A stretch of 37,400 nucleotides of DNA from Pseudomonadota bacterium (GCA_023395465.1 JAEWZE010000156.1:1-37400), one strand, 5' to 3'. Shown: positions 17,431 to 25,393, counted from the first letter of the stretch. Translations and numbers: made by a program. Notes: generated by a model from the letters alone, not told the origin.

Positions 17431-17996
17431 GCCCCGATGTTGCGAACCGCAGGCCTGGCCCGTCCCGCGGCAGCTGTACCACGTGGCGGCACGCACTGCC
17501 GGCGCTGCTGGCCGTGGTCATGCTGCTGGCCTGCGCCAGTCCGCCACCGGAGCGCGCCGCTGCCGGGGGCGTCGTGTTCGTGGTCGTGCGGCATGCGGAA
17601 AAGGCGGACGCCAGCGCTGATCCCGAACTGAGCGCCGCCGGCCACGCGCGCGCCCGGAAGCTAGCCACCCGGCTGGCAGGCGAACCGCTGGTCGCGATCT
17701 ACACCACCGACCTGCACCGCACCCGGCAGACCGTCGCGCCCGTGGCGGCGGCGCAGAGGCTGCAGCCGGTGCCCTACGATCCGCGCGAACCCGCCGCCAG
17801 CTTCATCGCGCGGCTCAGGGCAGCGCACCCCGGGGGCACGGTGCTGGTGGCCGGGCACAGCAATACCGTCCCCGATCTCGTCGCCACGCTTTGCGCCTGC
17901 GACGTCGAACCGATGCCCGAGCACGAATTCGACCGCATCAGCACCGTGCGCATCGACGCGCATGGCGATGCGCGCCTGGAAGTGGCCCGCTACTGA
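17427..17996 (+). CDS. Histidine-phosphatase-superfamily lipoprotein (SixA-like)
   Basis: A 189-aa protein. An N-terminal hydrophobic stretch ends in LLAC (LLAVVMLLACAS), a lipobox, so it is probably a lipoprotein facing the periplasm. The catalytic domain starts with VVVRHAEKAD, whose RH-x-E/A-x loop holds the phosphorylated histidine; TTDLHRTRQT and VAGHSNTVPD supply the other conserved Arg and His. GGAGG lies 6 nt before ATG 17427, which overlaps the mfd stop. The family ranges from SixA phosphohistidine phosphatase to phosphomonoesterases; the exported location argues against a phosphorelay role. The link to mfd looks like co-expression only. Confidence 0.87.
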   Translation: MSPDVANRRPGPSRGSCTTWRHALPALLAVVMLLACASPPPERAAAGGVVFVVVRHAEKADASADPELSAAGHARARKLATRLAGEPLVAIYTTDLHRTRQTVAPVAAAQRLQPVPYDPREPAASFIARLRAAHPGGTVLVAGHSNTVPDLVATLCACDVEPMPEHEFDRISTVRIDAHGDARLEVARY

Positions 17997-18132
17997 CAGC
18001 CGCCGCGGCCGGACAGACGGCTGCTCCCGCCGGGCGGCCACATGCAAATGGAGACGGCCGTCACTTTTGGTGCATTGCATCATGGGACTGGCCGTGGCAT
18101 GGTCGGGACGTCCCCCTTGCATGGACCGCTCG

Positions 18133-18570
18133 ATGATCAAGCGCTGGATTCCGTTCGCCGCCCTGCTCCTGCCCCTGCAGGCCCTGGCACAGTCGGGCGC
18201 GTGCCCGGAGCTGCCGCCGGCCAGCGGGCTGGCGTGGGAAGTTTCCGAAGGCGCGGATTTCCTCTACTGCCGCGCCGTGCACCAGGCCGACGGCGCCCAG
18301 GCGTTCTCGGTGATGCTGCGCGAAGAGTCGCCGATGCGCGAGCGCATGTCGCTGCGCGAGGAGCGCGGCGAGATCGACGGACACGAAATCCGCTGGTATC
18401 GCGGTGATGTAGCGACCACGAACGCGATCGTGCGCGAAACCGCCATCGAACTGGACGACGACCTGGTCGCCCACATCGTGCTGCGCGCGGTCAGCGAAGA
18501 GCAGCTGGCCGAGAGCCGGCGCCTGGCCGAAGGCCTGCGCTTCGCCGATACCCGGCTGGGCAGCCACTAG
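18133..18570 (+). CDS. Secreted protein of unknown function (copy A of a homologous pair)
   Basis: A 145-aa protein I do not recognise. It has a signal peptide (MIKRWIPFAALLLPLQALA, cleavage near Ala-Gln) and a mature domain with CPELP, WEVSEGADFLYCRA, GAQAFSVML, IDGHEIRWYRGDVA and a C-terminal SEEQLAESRRLAEGLRF. The two cysteines (in CPELP and FLYCRA) recur in the second copy and may form a disulphide. A start four codons upstream (ATG 18121) is also possible; neither has a strong ribosome site. The other copy is on the opposite strand at 18639-19085, converging tail to tail. Confidence 0.75.
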   Translation: MIKRWIPFAALLLPLQALAQSGACPELPPASGLAWEVSEGADFLYCRAVHQADGAQAFSVMLREESPMRERMSLREERGEIDGHEIRWYRGDVATTNAIVRETAIELDDDLVAHIVLRAVSEEQLAESRRLAEGLRFADTRLGSH

Positions 18571-18576
18571 CCCGCG

Positions 18577-18601
18577 GTAGCGCAGCCGGCATCCGCCGGC
18601 T
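18577..18601 (+). repeat. GTAG-type REP-like hairpin between convergent genes
   Basis: GTAG (18577-18580) heads AGCCGGC-ATCC-GCCGGCT, a perfect 7-bp stem with a 4-nt loop. It sits in the 68-bp spacer between the converging paralogues, where it could stop transcription from either side, although no clean T run follows. The GTAG head puts it with the elements at 13733 and 29142. Confidence 0.5.
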
Positions 18602-18638
18602 ACGTACAGTCCTTTCCGGGCCTCGGCGCCCGGGCGGC

Positions 18639-19085
18639 TCAGTCGCCGCCGACCGCGGTTGCGCGGAAGCGCATGGCCTCGGCCAGTTGCTGGTTGCGCG
18701 CCAGCAGTTCCTCGGAATCGGCGCGCACCACGATATGGGCATTGCTGCTTCGCCCCAGCTCCACCAGCGTCTCGCGCACATGCACGTCGCGGCGCGTAGC
18801 CACGTCACCGCGATACCAGCGCACCTTGTGGCCGTCGATCACGCCACCGTCCTCGCGCAGCGCACGCTCGGGCCGGAACGCGGGATCGGGTCCCAGCAGC
18901 ACCGAAAACGCCTGGTTGCCGTCGGCCTCGCTGATGGCCTTGCAGAACACGAAGTCCGGTCCATGCACCACCTCCCAGCCCAAGGCTGCGCCCGCCGGCA
19001 GTTCGGGGCAATTCTCTTCGGCCGCCTGCGCGGTCGCATGGCCCGACCACAGCAGGCCGGCCAACAGCAGGATCATCGTTCTCAT
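18639..19085 (-). CDS. Secreted protein of unknown function (copy B of a homologous pair)
   Basis: A 148-aa relative of the protein at 18133-18570: both have CPELP, a WEV-x3-G-x-DF core, an FC(K/R)A motif, QAFSVLL/QAFSVML, IDGH-x2-RWYRGDVA, AHIV and an SEE(L/Q)LA C-terminus, by eye about half identical over the mature part. The signal peptide is MRTMILLLAGLLWSGHATA. ATG 19085 is chosen because GGAG lies 9 nt before it; an ATG at 19124 lacks one. Function unknown; export and two shared cysteines suggest a periplasmic domain. The 291 bp up to pirin hold a hairpin (19326-19348) and a weak minus-strand TATAGT at 19216-19211, nothing more that I can support. Confidence 0.8.
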   Translation of the reverse strand: MRTMILLLAGLLWSGHATAQAAEENCPELPAGAALGWEVVHGPDFVFCKAISEADGNQAFSVLLGPDPAFRPERALREDGGVIDGHKVRWYRGDVATRRDVHVRETLVELGRSSNAHIVVRADSEELLARNQQLAEAMRFRATAVGGD

Positions 19086-19325
19086 CGGAAATAGCTCCAT
19101 GTAGCGAAGGGACCACGAGGTCACAGTCCTGCATGGGGGAGGTGCCGCACCGCAACAGCTCCGTGGATGGCGCCGTCTGCCTTGGGGGGCGAAGTCCGTT
19201 TCCGGGGACCACTATACCCACGGCTCGCGCAGGCGCCTGCTGCAGCGCCGCATCGCCCTTTCGGGGGCCACGGTGACGGCAGGGATGGCGGCAGTTCGGC
19301 TGATGGGCGAGACCCGCATCGCGAA

Positions 19326-19348
19326 GAAGCCGGGCAATGCCCGGCTTC
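19326..19348 (-). terminator. Hairpin after pirin, probable terminator
   Basis: GAAGCCGGGC-AAT-GCCCGGCTTC is a perfect 10-bp stem with a 3-nt loop, 28 bp beyond the pirin stop. On the minus strand it is followed by TTCGCG rather than a long T tract, so termination may be partial. Confidence 0.55.
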
Positions 19349-19376
19349 CATGTCGACGCAGCGCTGGCGCGCCCTG

Positions 19377-20237
19377 TCAGAAGCGGCCTTCCTGGTAATC
19401 GACGAAGGCCTGCATGATCTCCTGCCGTGTGTTCATCACGAACGGGCCATGGCGGGCCACCGGCTCGCGCAGCGGACGCCCTGCGACCAGGATCAGGCGT
19501 GCGCCCTGGGCGCCGGCGCGCAGGCTGAGCACGTCGCCGCCGCCCAGGACAGCCATCTCCTGCGCCGCCAGCGGTCGGGCATCGTCGTCGCTGCCCAGCA
19601 CCACCTGCCCCTCGAAGGCGTAGACGAAGGCGTTGTGGCCGGCAGGCAGGGCATGCAGCCACTGCGCATCCGCCTCCAGCGCGATGTCGAGGTACAGCGG
19701 CTCGGTCGCCGGCTGCGAGATCGGGCCGCGCACACCGTCGACTTCGCCGGCGATCAGCTTCACCGTCACGCCGGGCGCCGGCGTCACCACCGGCAACTCG
19801 GCGGGCGGGAATTCCTGGTAGCGCGGGTCGGTCATCTTCTCCTTCGCCGGCAGGTTCACCCAGAGCTGGAAACCGCGCATGCGGCCGGCCTCCTGCTCGG
19901 GCATCTCCGAATGCACCAGGCCGCGGCCGGCGGTCATCCACTGCACCGAGCCGGGAACCAGCAGGCCCTCGTTGCCGTGGTTGTCCTTGTGCCGCATGCG
20001 GCCGTCGAGCATGTAGGTCACGGTCTCGAAGCCGCGGTGCGGATGGCTCGGGAACCCGGCCAGGTAGTCCTCCGGGCGATCGGTGCCGAACTCGTCGAGC
20101 AGCAGGAACGGATCGAGATCCGGCAGTTCGGCGCCGCCGATGACGCGCGTCAGCTTGACCCCGGCCCCGTCGGACGCGGGCGTGCCGCGGATCGTGCGGG
20201 CGATGCGGGCGTAACGGATGGGATCGATGGTGCTCAT
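19377..20237 (-). CDS. Pirin family protein
   Basis: A 286-aa double cupin. The N-terminal metal-binding cupin is clear: FPSHPHRGFETVTYMLDG with the two His and a Glu-type ligand set, and the GRGLVHSEMP motif. The C-terminal cupin (VKLIAGEVDG, YLDIALEADA, VLGGGDVLSL) is degenerate as usual. ATG 20237 with GAGGG 8 nt upstream gives the normal N-terminus (MSTIDPIRYARI); the upstream extension would run through an AT-rich promoter region. Some bacterial pirins have quercetinase activity or bind regulators, but the substrate here is unknown. Confidence 0.92.
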   Translation of the reverse strand: MSTIDPIRYARIARTIRGTPASDGAGVKLTRVIGGAELPDLDPFLLLDEFGTDRPEDYLAGFPSHPHRGFETVTYMLDGRMRHKDNHGNEGLLVPGSVQWMTAGRGLVHSEMPEQEAGRMRGFQLWVNLPAKEKMTDPRYQEFPPAELPVVTPAPGVTVKLIAGEVDGVRGPISQPATEPLYLDIALEADAQWLHALPAGHNAFVYAFEGQVVLGSDDDARPLAAQEMAVLGGGDVLSLRAGAQGARLILVAGRPLREPVARHGPFVMNTRQEIMQAFVDYQEGRF

Positions 20238-20304
20238 GGGCCGGGCCCTCTGTGGACTGGGGCCACTATGCACCGGCTCCGCGCGACTATTACCAGCATC
20301 AATA

Positions 20305-20336
20305 GAACGATAGATGTCAAAACATTTGCATCGTTC
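20305..20336. promoter_or_regulatory. Inverted repeat with TTGACA upstream of pirin (candidate operator)
   Basis: GAACGAT (20305-20311) and ATCGTTC (20330-20336) form a 7-bp inverted repeat with an 18-nt AT-rich centre that itself contains ATGT-CAAA-ACAT. A minus-strand TTGACA (20320-20315) lies in the centre, pointing toward pirin; no good -10 is found at 16-18 bp. The base composition stands out from the GC-rich surroundings. The regulator is unknown. Confidence 0.4.
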
Positions 20337-20357
20337 CAACATTTTCCGACGACACCG

Positions 20358-22496
20358 TCAGCGGCCGCGGGCCCGCAGCCGCCACGTGCGATGGATCCGC
20401 GGATTGCGCGCGAAGTCCGGCGGGATCGTGGCCGGGCTGATGTCCTCGACCTCGGCGAACGCGGACACGGCCTCGCCGTCGAGCCGGAAGCGGCGGAAAT
20501 TGTTGGAGAAGTACAGCACGCCGCCGTAGGACAGCCGCGCCACCGCCAGCCGCAGCAGCTCCACGTGCGAGCGCTGCACGTCGAAATCGTCGGCACGCGC
20601 GGAGTTGGAGAAGGTGGGCGGATCGCAGAACACCAGGTCGTATTCGCCGCGATCGGCGCGCAGCCAGGCCATGGCGTCTGCCTGGGTGATCCGATGGCGG
20701 GTGCCGCCGATGTCGTTCTCGCGCAGGTTGTCGGCCAGCCACTCGAGGTAGGTGGCCGACAGGTCGACGCTGGTGGTCTGCGCCGCAGCGCCGACCGCCG
20801 CCTGCACCGTGGCCGCGCCGGTGTAGCAGAACAGGTTGAGGAAACGCTTGTCGCGCGCCTCGGCGGCGATCTCCAGGCGCAGCGGCCGGTGGTCGAGGAA
20901 CAGGCCGGTATCGAGATAGTCGAACAGGTTCACGCGCAGCCGCGCCTGGCCCTCGCGGACGGACAGGAACTCGCCGCGCCGGGCGAAGTGGCCGTACTTG
21001 CTGCCACCCTTGCCCTTGGCGCGGGTCTTCACCGCGATGCGCTCGCGCGGCACCTCCAGCGCATCGGCGGCGCCGGCCAGCAGTTCGCCGAACCGCCTGC
21101 GGGTCACCGCTTCCGGAATCTCGGCAGGCGCGGCGTATTCCTGGACGTGCAGCCAGCGCGTGCCCGCATCGGCCTCGGTGTAGACATCGATCGCCGCGGC
21201 GTATTCGGGGATGTCGGCATCGTAGGCGCGGAAGCAGTCCACGCCTTCGCGCGTGCGCCAGGTCTTCGAGGCCTTGAGCGTCTTGCGCAGCCGGTTGGCG
21301 ACCATGCGCGCGCCCTCGGACAGCTCGCGCGGCTCGGCCTGGGCGCGCACGGGCGGACGCACCGGATCGCAGACGATGAGCGTGCACTCGAGCGCACCGT
21401 TGAACATCTGGTAGCTCTTCTTCGCGCGCAGGCCGCTGGCGAAGGCCAGCTCGCGGTCGCCGCACAGCAGGCTGGCGCGCCAGTCCGGTACCGCCCGCGC
21501 CAGCGCGTTGCCCAACGCGCGATACAGCCCGGGATCGGCCGCGAGCCGCGCGTCGTAGGGGGGATTGCAGACCACCAGGCCGCGCGGCGTGGCCTGCGCA
21601 GGCAGCGCCCCGATATCGCCAACCTCGAAGCGGATCGCATCGCGCAGTCCGGCGGCCGTGGCGTTCTCGCGGGCGTTGCCGATCGCCTCCAGGTCCAGGT
21701 CGCGACCTTCGAAGACCGGACGCAGCGAGGCGCGCCCGGCGCGCTCGCGCGCCATGGCCTCGACGACCAGCCGCTCCCACACCCCGACATCGAAACCACG
21801 CCAGCGGCTGGGCGCGCGCTCGCCGTGCCGCAGCAGGCCCGGCGCCACGTCGGCCGCCATCAGCGCGCCTTCGATCAGCAGCGTGCCGCTGCCGCACATC
21901 GGATCGAGCAGGCCGCCGCCCTCGGCATACAGCGCCGGCCAGCCGCCACGCAGCAGCAGCGCCGCAGCCAGGTTCTCCTTCAGCGGCGCATCGCCCTGCG
22001 CGCGACGCCAGCCGCGTCGATGCATCGGGCCGCCGCCCAGGTCGACCGAGACGATCGCGCGCCCCTTGCGCACCACCAGGCCCAGGCGCAGGTCCGGCGC
22101 TTCGACATCCACGTCGGGGCGCGCGCCGGTCGCGTCGCGCAGCACATCCACCACCGCATCCTTGAGCCGCTGCGCGGCATAGCGGGCGTGCGTGATCGCG
22201 CTCCCCGACACGTGCGCATCCACCGCCAGGGTCATGCCCGGGTCGAGGTGTTCCTGCCAGGGCAGCGCGCGCGCGCCGGCGTACAGCGCATGTTCGTCGG
22301 CGCACTCGTAATCGGCCAGCGGCCACAGCACCCGGCTGGCCAGGCGCGACCAGAGCACGGCGCGCTGCGCGTCCTCGGGTGTGCCCTCGACATTGGCGCC
22401 GGCGACGGTGGCGGTGGCCTGTGCGCAACCGAGCGCCAGCAGCTCGTCCACGAGCAGGTACTCGAGGCCTTTGGCGCACGAAACAAAGAATTTCAA
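20358..22496 (-). CDS. rlmL: Fused 23S rRNA methyltransferase RlmL/RlmK (m2G2445, m7G2069)
   Basis: A 712-aa two-enzyme fusion like E. coli RlmKL (702). The N-terminal part has a THUMP domain (about 45-155) and the RlmL methyltransferase with DPMCGSGTLLIEGA and VVCNPPYDAR. The C-terminal RlmK domain shows GEFLSVREG, NLFDYLDTGLFLDHR, FLNLFCYTGAATV and FCDPPTFSNSA. I chose TTG 22496 because it gives (L/M)KFFVSCAKGLEYLL, the expected N-terminus; ATGs at 22538 and 22619 would add residues with no match to the family. A weak AGG precedes the TTG. The enzymes methylate G2445 and G2069 of 23S rRNA. Confidence 0.93.
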   Translation of the reverse strand: MKFFVSCAKGLEYLLVDELLALGCAQATATVAGANVEGTPEDAQRAVLWSRLASRVLWPLADYECADEHALYAGARALPWQEHLDPGMTLAVDAHVSGSAITHARYAAQRLKDAVVDVLRDATGARPDVDVEAPDLRLGLVVRKGRAIVSVDLGGGPMHRRGWRRAQGDAPLKENLAAALLLRGGWPALYAEGGGLLDPMCGSGTLLIEGALMAADVAPGLLRHGERAPSRWRGFDVGVWERLVVEAMARERAGRASLRPVFEGRDLDLEAIGNARENATAAGLRDAIRFEVGDIGALPAQATPRGLVVCNPPYDARLAADPGLYRALGNALARAVPDWRASLLCGDRELAFASGLRAKKSYQMFNGALECTLIVCDPVRPPVRAQAEPRELSEGARMVANRLRKTLKASKTWRTREGVDCFRAYDADIPEYAAAIDVYTEADAGTRWLHVQEYAAPAEIPEAVTRRRFGELLAGAADALEVPRERIAVKTRAKGKGGSKYGHFARRGEFLSVREGQARLRVNLFDYLDTGLFLDHRPLRLEIAAEARDKRFLNLFCYTGAATVQAAVGAAAQTTSVDLSATYLEWLADNLRENDIGGTRHRITQADAMAWLRADRGEYDLVFCDPPTFSNSARADDFDVQRSHVELLRLAVARLSYGGVLYFSNNFRRFRLDGEAVSAFAEVEDISPATIPPDFARNPRIHRTWRLRARGR

Positions 22497-22581
22497 GGGA
22501 ACTGCCTGCGAAACCGGCGCGGTCGCCGTCCACGCCATTTTGCCGCAAGCGCCCGGCCACCACATCCCGCACCCGTTGCGC

Positions 22582-24192
22582 TCACCACGGTGCGAGATGC
22601 CAGGCATCGGCGCCGGCATCGATCCGGTGACTCAGGCCCGCGGCGTCGAGCAGGCGCCGGTCGTGGGACACGAGGACCAGGCCGCCCCGGTACTGCGCGA
22701 GCATCCGCTCCAGCGTGTCCAGCGCAGCCAGCTCCAGATGGTTGCCCGGTTCGTCGAGCAGCAGCAGGGCCGGCGGCGTCTGCGCATACAGCACGCAGGC
22801 CAGCGCGGCCCTGGCCCGTTCGCCGCCGCTCAGGCGGCCGCACGGCGTCCGCACCAGGTCGGCATCCATCCCCAGCAGGGCCAGCCGGCCGCGCAGATCG
22901 GCCTCCGCCGCGACCGGGTTGGCGCGACGCAGGTTGTCCAGGGTCGACCGCAGCGGATCGAGGCCGTCCAGCTGCTGGTCGAAACAGGCGATCGGGGCAT
23001 ACGCGAGCCGGCGCCCGGACAGCGGCGCCTGGCGGCCCGCCAGCACCCGCAGCAGGCTGGACTTGCCGCTGCCGTTGGGACCGACCACGCCGATCCGCTG
23101 GCGCGCGGTCAGTGCGAGGTCCAGTCCGGCCGCGGTGGCGGCCACATGCGCCAGCACCGCCCGTTCGAGCCGCACGACCATGCGTTCCGGACCGCTCCCG
23201 CCGGCCATGCACAGCGCCAGTTGCGGCACGGCGTCGACTGCCGCCGCGGCCTCGTGCTGCGCCGATGCGGACTGCGCCAGCGCCTCGGCCTGCCGCGCCC
23301 CGAGCCGTCCAGCGCTCGCCTCGCTGCGCGCCCGGGCCATGCCCAGCAGGATCGGCGCCTGGTTGGCCCGCTTCGCCGAGCGGTTGCCACGGGCCTGGCG
23401 CCGCTGCTGGCGCTCGTGCTGCTCGCGTTGCGCCGCCTGCAGGCGTTGGTGGTCCAGGCGCGCCTGCTCCAGCGTCGCCATGGCCGCTGCGCGCTCCTCC
23501 GCGCGCTGCCGCACGTAGAAGGCGTGGTTGCCGCCGTAGCTGCGCAGGCCCGCCGGCGAGAGCTCGACGATCCGCTGCATGCCGTCGAACAGGTCGCGAT
23601 CGTGGCTGACCAGCAGCAGGCCCTTGCGCCAGCCCTGCAGCCGTTCGACGAGGCTGGCGCGCTGTTGCCGGTCGAGATGGTTGCCGGGCTCGTCGAGCAC
23701 CAGCACGTCGGCGTCCGCCAGCCACGCGCCCGCCAGCGCCACCCGCATGGCTTCGCCGCCGCTGAGCGTGCCGGCCGGGCGCCACGGATCCAGGCCCGGC
23801 AGGCCTGCCTGCGCCAGTGCCTGCGCGAGTTGCCCGCGCAGGGTCCAGCGATCGCCCAGGCGTTCGAAATCCAGCGGATCGGCGCTGCCCGCCTCGATCC
23901 GCTCCAGCGCGGCGAGCGGGTCCGCGACGCCCATCAGCCCGGCCACGCGCTGGTCCGGCTCGATCCGCACCAGCTGCGGCAGGTAATGCACCCGCGCATC
24001 GCCTTCGCGACGCCCGGTCGTGGGCGCCAGGATGCCGGCGACGATCCGCGCAAGCACGCTCTTGCCAACGCCGTTGCCGCCGACCAGGCCGGTCGGCACG
24101 GCGTCGAGTTCGAAATCGATCGGCGGGAACAGCGTCCTGCCATCTGGCAGGACGAACGACACCGCGCTCAATGCAAGCCTGGGATCGGCCAT
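22582..24192 (-). CDS. ABC-F family ATPase
   Basis: A 536-aa soluble protein with two ABC domains and no membrane segment. ABC1: Walker A GGNGVGKS, signature LSGGEAMRVALA, Walker B VLVLDEPGNHLD, then SHDRDLFD. A charged Gln/Arg-rich linker (about 240-290) precedes ABC2: GPNGSGKS, LSGGERARAALA, LLLLDEPGNHLE, SHDRRLLD. ABC-F proteins bind the ribosome E site to relieve stalling or, in some, antibiotic block. Both Walker B boxes read DEPGNHL where most ABC-F proteins have DEPTNHL. ATG 24192 is chosen as GGAG lies 6 nt before it; an upstream GTG (24267) would add 25 unrelated residues. Exact subfamily uncertain. Confidence 0.9.
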   Translation of the reverse strand: MADPRLALSAVSFVLPDGRTLFPPIDFELDAVPTGLVGGNGVGKSVLARIVAGILAPTTGRREGDARVHYLPQLVRIEPDQRVAGLMGVADPLAALERIEAGSADPLDFERLGDRWTLRGQLAQALAQAGLPGLDPWRPAGTLSGGEAMRVALAGAWLADADVLVLDEPGNHLDRQQRASLVERLQGWRKGLLLVSHDRDLFDGMQRIVELSPAGLRSYGGNHAFYVRQRAEERAAAMATLEQARLDHQRLQAAQREQHERQQRRQARGNRSAKRANQAPILLGMARARSEASAGRLGARQAEALAQSASAQHEAAAAVDAVPQLALCMAGGSGPERMVVRLERAVLAHVAATAAGLDLALTARQRIGVVGPNGSGKSSLLRVLAGRQAPLSGRRLAYAPIACFDQQLDGLDPLRSTLDNLRRANPVAAEADLRGRLALLGMDADLVRTPCGRLSGGERARAALACVLYAQTPPALLLLDEPGNHLELAALDTLERMLAQYRGGLVLVSHDRRLLDAAGLSHRIDAGADAWHLAPW

Positions 24193-24267
24193 GCGCATCT
24201 CCACTGGAATGCCTGACGCCCGCGGTCCGGGGACGGCGGGAACCTGGCCGTCTGGCGACGGCGGCAC

Positions 24268-24317
24268 TCAATGGCGCATGGGCGTGGAACTCCTCGCGGG
24301 ATCAGGCGCGCATGCTA
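24268..24317 (-). promoter_or_regulatory. Promoter and leader with a three-codon ORF before the ABC-F gene
   Basis: Minus-strand TAGCAT at 24317-24312 is a possible -10, giving a leader of about 110 nt. In it GAGGAG (24295-24290) is followed after 10 nt by ATG-CGC-CAT-TGA (24279-24268), encoding Met-Arg-His-stop. The true ABC-F start lies 75 bp further. Short leader ORFs control several ABC-F genes by ribosome stalling; whether this one does is inference. Confidence 0.3.
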
Positions 24318-24359
24318 GCGCAGCGCGCCCGGGAGTCGCGCACCGGGCCGGGCCGCCGG

Positions 24360-24890
24360 TCAGATACGCGACAGCAGCGTGCGGAAGGCGTCGGCGGAGG
24401 TTTCGACGTTGGCCGCGAGCCGGTGGCCATCGTCGACCAGCAGCAAGGTGGCGCTGCGCGCGCCGGCCCAGCGGACCACGTCGGCGGCGTCGATCAGCTC
24501 GTCGTGCCAGCCGTGGACGATGCTGGTCGGCACCTCGGCGCCCTGCAGCGGCGGCGCCTCGCCCATCCGCACCGGCGGCGCCATCAGGAACAGCGCGCGT
24601 ACCGGCACCCGCAGCGAGACCTGGCCCGAGATCCACGCGCCCAGGCTCGATCCGGCCAGCACCAGCGGCCCGCGCGCCGCGGCCGCGGCGGCAAGCCCGG
24701 CCAGGCGCTCCACGCGCGCCAGCACGTCGCCGACGCGACTCAGCTCGAGCCTGGCGTCCAGGTCGGTGTAGTCGGGCCGTTCGTGACTCCAGCCCAGGCG
24801 CTCGGCAACCTCGGCCAGGGCGGTGACCTTGGTGGCATCGGGGCCGCTCTCGAAACCGTGCGAGAGGATGCAGTGCCCGCGCAGGCTCAC
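24360..24890 (-). CDS. Small alpha/beta hydrolase (YqiA/esterase type)
   Basis: A 176-aa alpha/beta hydrolase. The oxyanion region is ILSHGFESGPDA, the nucleophile elbow is AGSSLGAW (Ser), the Asp is in HGWHDELI and the His in VDDGHRLAAN, so the triad is complete. The short length without a lid fits the YqiA/UPF0227-like group, which cleaves short acyl esters. GTG 24890 is chosen because it overlaps the MOSC gene's TGA as GTGA; an ATG four codons upstream (24902) is possible. The natural substrate is unknown. Confidence 0.85.
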   Translation of the reverse strand: MSLRGHCILSHGFESGPDATKVTALAEVAERLGWSHERPDYTDLDARLELSRVGDVLARVERLAGLAAAAAARGPLVLAGSSLGAWISGQVSLRVPVRALFLMAPPVRMGEAPPLQGAEVPTSIVHGWHDELIDAADVVRWAGARSATLLLVDDGHRLAANVETSADAFRTLLSRI

Positions 24891-25387
24891 GCGTCCACCC
24901 ATTCGACGCGGTCGCCCAGGCGAAGGCGGCCGCCTTCGAGGATGCGCGCGCACAGGCCGCCCATGCCGCGCATGGCGTTGTAGCCGCCCGGCCCCAGCGC
25001 GGCCTCCATCCGCGAACACGGATCGCAGGTGTCGGTGCCTTCCAGCAGCACCTCGCCGATGCGGAACCGGTGGCCCCTGAGCGCGGCCAGCGCGATGCCC
25101 GACACCACCAGGTTGCGCCGCAGGGTTGACGGCGCGATCGCCGCATGCCCGGCCAGCGCCGCGATCGCAGGCAGGTGTTCGGCCTGGATCAGGGTGATGC
25201 CGCGTTTGCCGCTACCGCCGCCGTAGCGATCGCCCGACAGCCCGCCGCCGGCGGTCGCCGCGGCCGCATCGACCTCGCGCATGGGCACGTCGCGCGCAGG
25301 CCGCAGGCCGATCCACTCGACCGTACCTGCACGCGGGAACCGCGTCATCAGCTGGTGCAGTTCGGTTCCGGGCGGCGGCAGTTTCAT
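24887..25387 (-). CDS. MOSC domain protein
   Basis: A 166-aa stand-alone MOSC domain. The pattern GLSGDRYGG near residue 50, RGITLIQAEHL, LRRNLVVSGI and the conserved cysteine region EGTDTCDPCSRME are all typical; the cysteine binds or transfers sulphur or the molybdenum cofactor in MOSC enzymes. Relatives reduce N-hydroxylated compounds or handle sulphur; the role here is not known. ATG 25387 has no Shine-Dalgarno and is 6 nt from a palindromic -10 shared with the divergent amidase gene. It is coupled to the hydrolase gene by GTGA. Confidence 0.9.
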   Translation of the reverse strand: MKLPPPGTELHQLMTRFPRAGTVEWIGLRPARDVPMREVDAAAATAGGGLSGDRYGGGSGKRGITLIQAEHLPAIAALAGHAAIAPSTLRRNLVVSGIALAALRGHRFRIGEVLLEGTDTCDPCSRMEAALGPGGYNAMRGMGGLCARILEGGRLRLGDRVEWVDA

Positions 25388-25393
25388 TGCGCA

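Noticed and set aside
17997..18023. CAGCCG...CGGCTG after the histidine phosphatase gene
   Set aside because: A 6-bp stem with a 15-nt loop and no T run is not a convincing terminator.
19101..19122. GTAGCGAAG then GACC-ACGA-GGTC before the secreted protein gene
   Set aside because: The 4-bp stem and distance from GTAG are too loose to separate from chance.
19121..19351. 76-aa minus-strand frame between pirin and the secreted protein gene
   Set aside because: It begins inside the terminator-like hairpin, has no ribosome site and encodes a Pro/Arg/Ser mix.
19167..23609. 1480-aa open frame on the plus strand across pirin, rlmL and the ABC-F gene
   Set aside because: It crosses three clear minus-strand genes and their spacers; the product is Arg/Ala/His-rich with no recognisable motif.
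24193..24267. N-terminal extension of the ABC-F protein from GTG 24267
   Set aside because: The 25 extra residues are Pro-rich and unlike the family; GGAG is correctly placed for ATG 24192.
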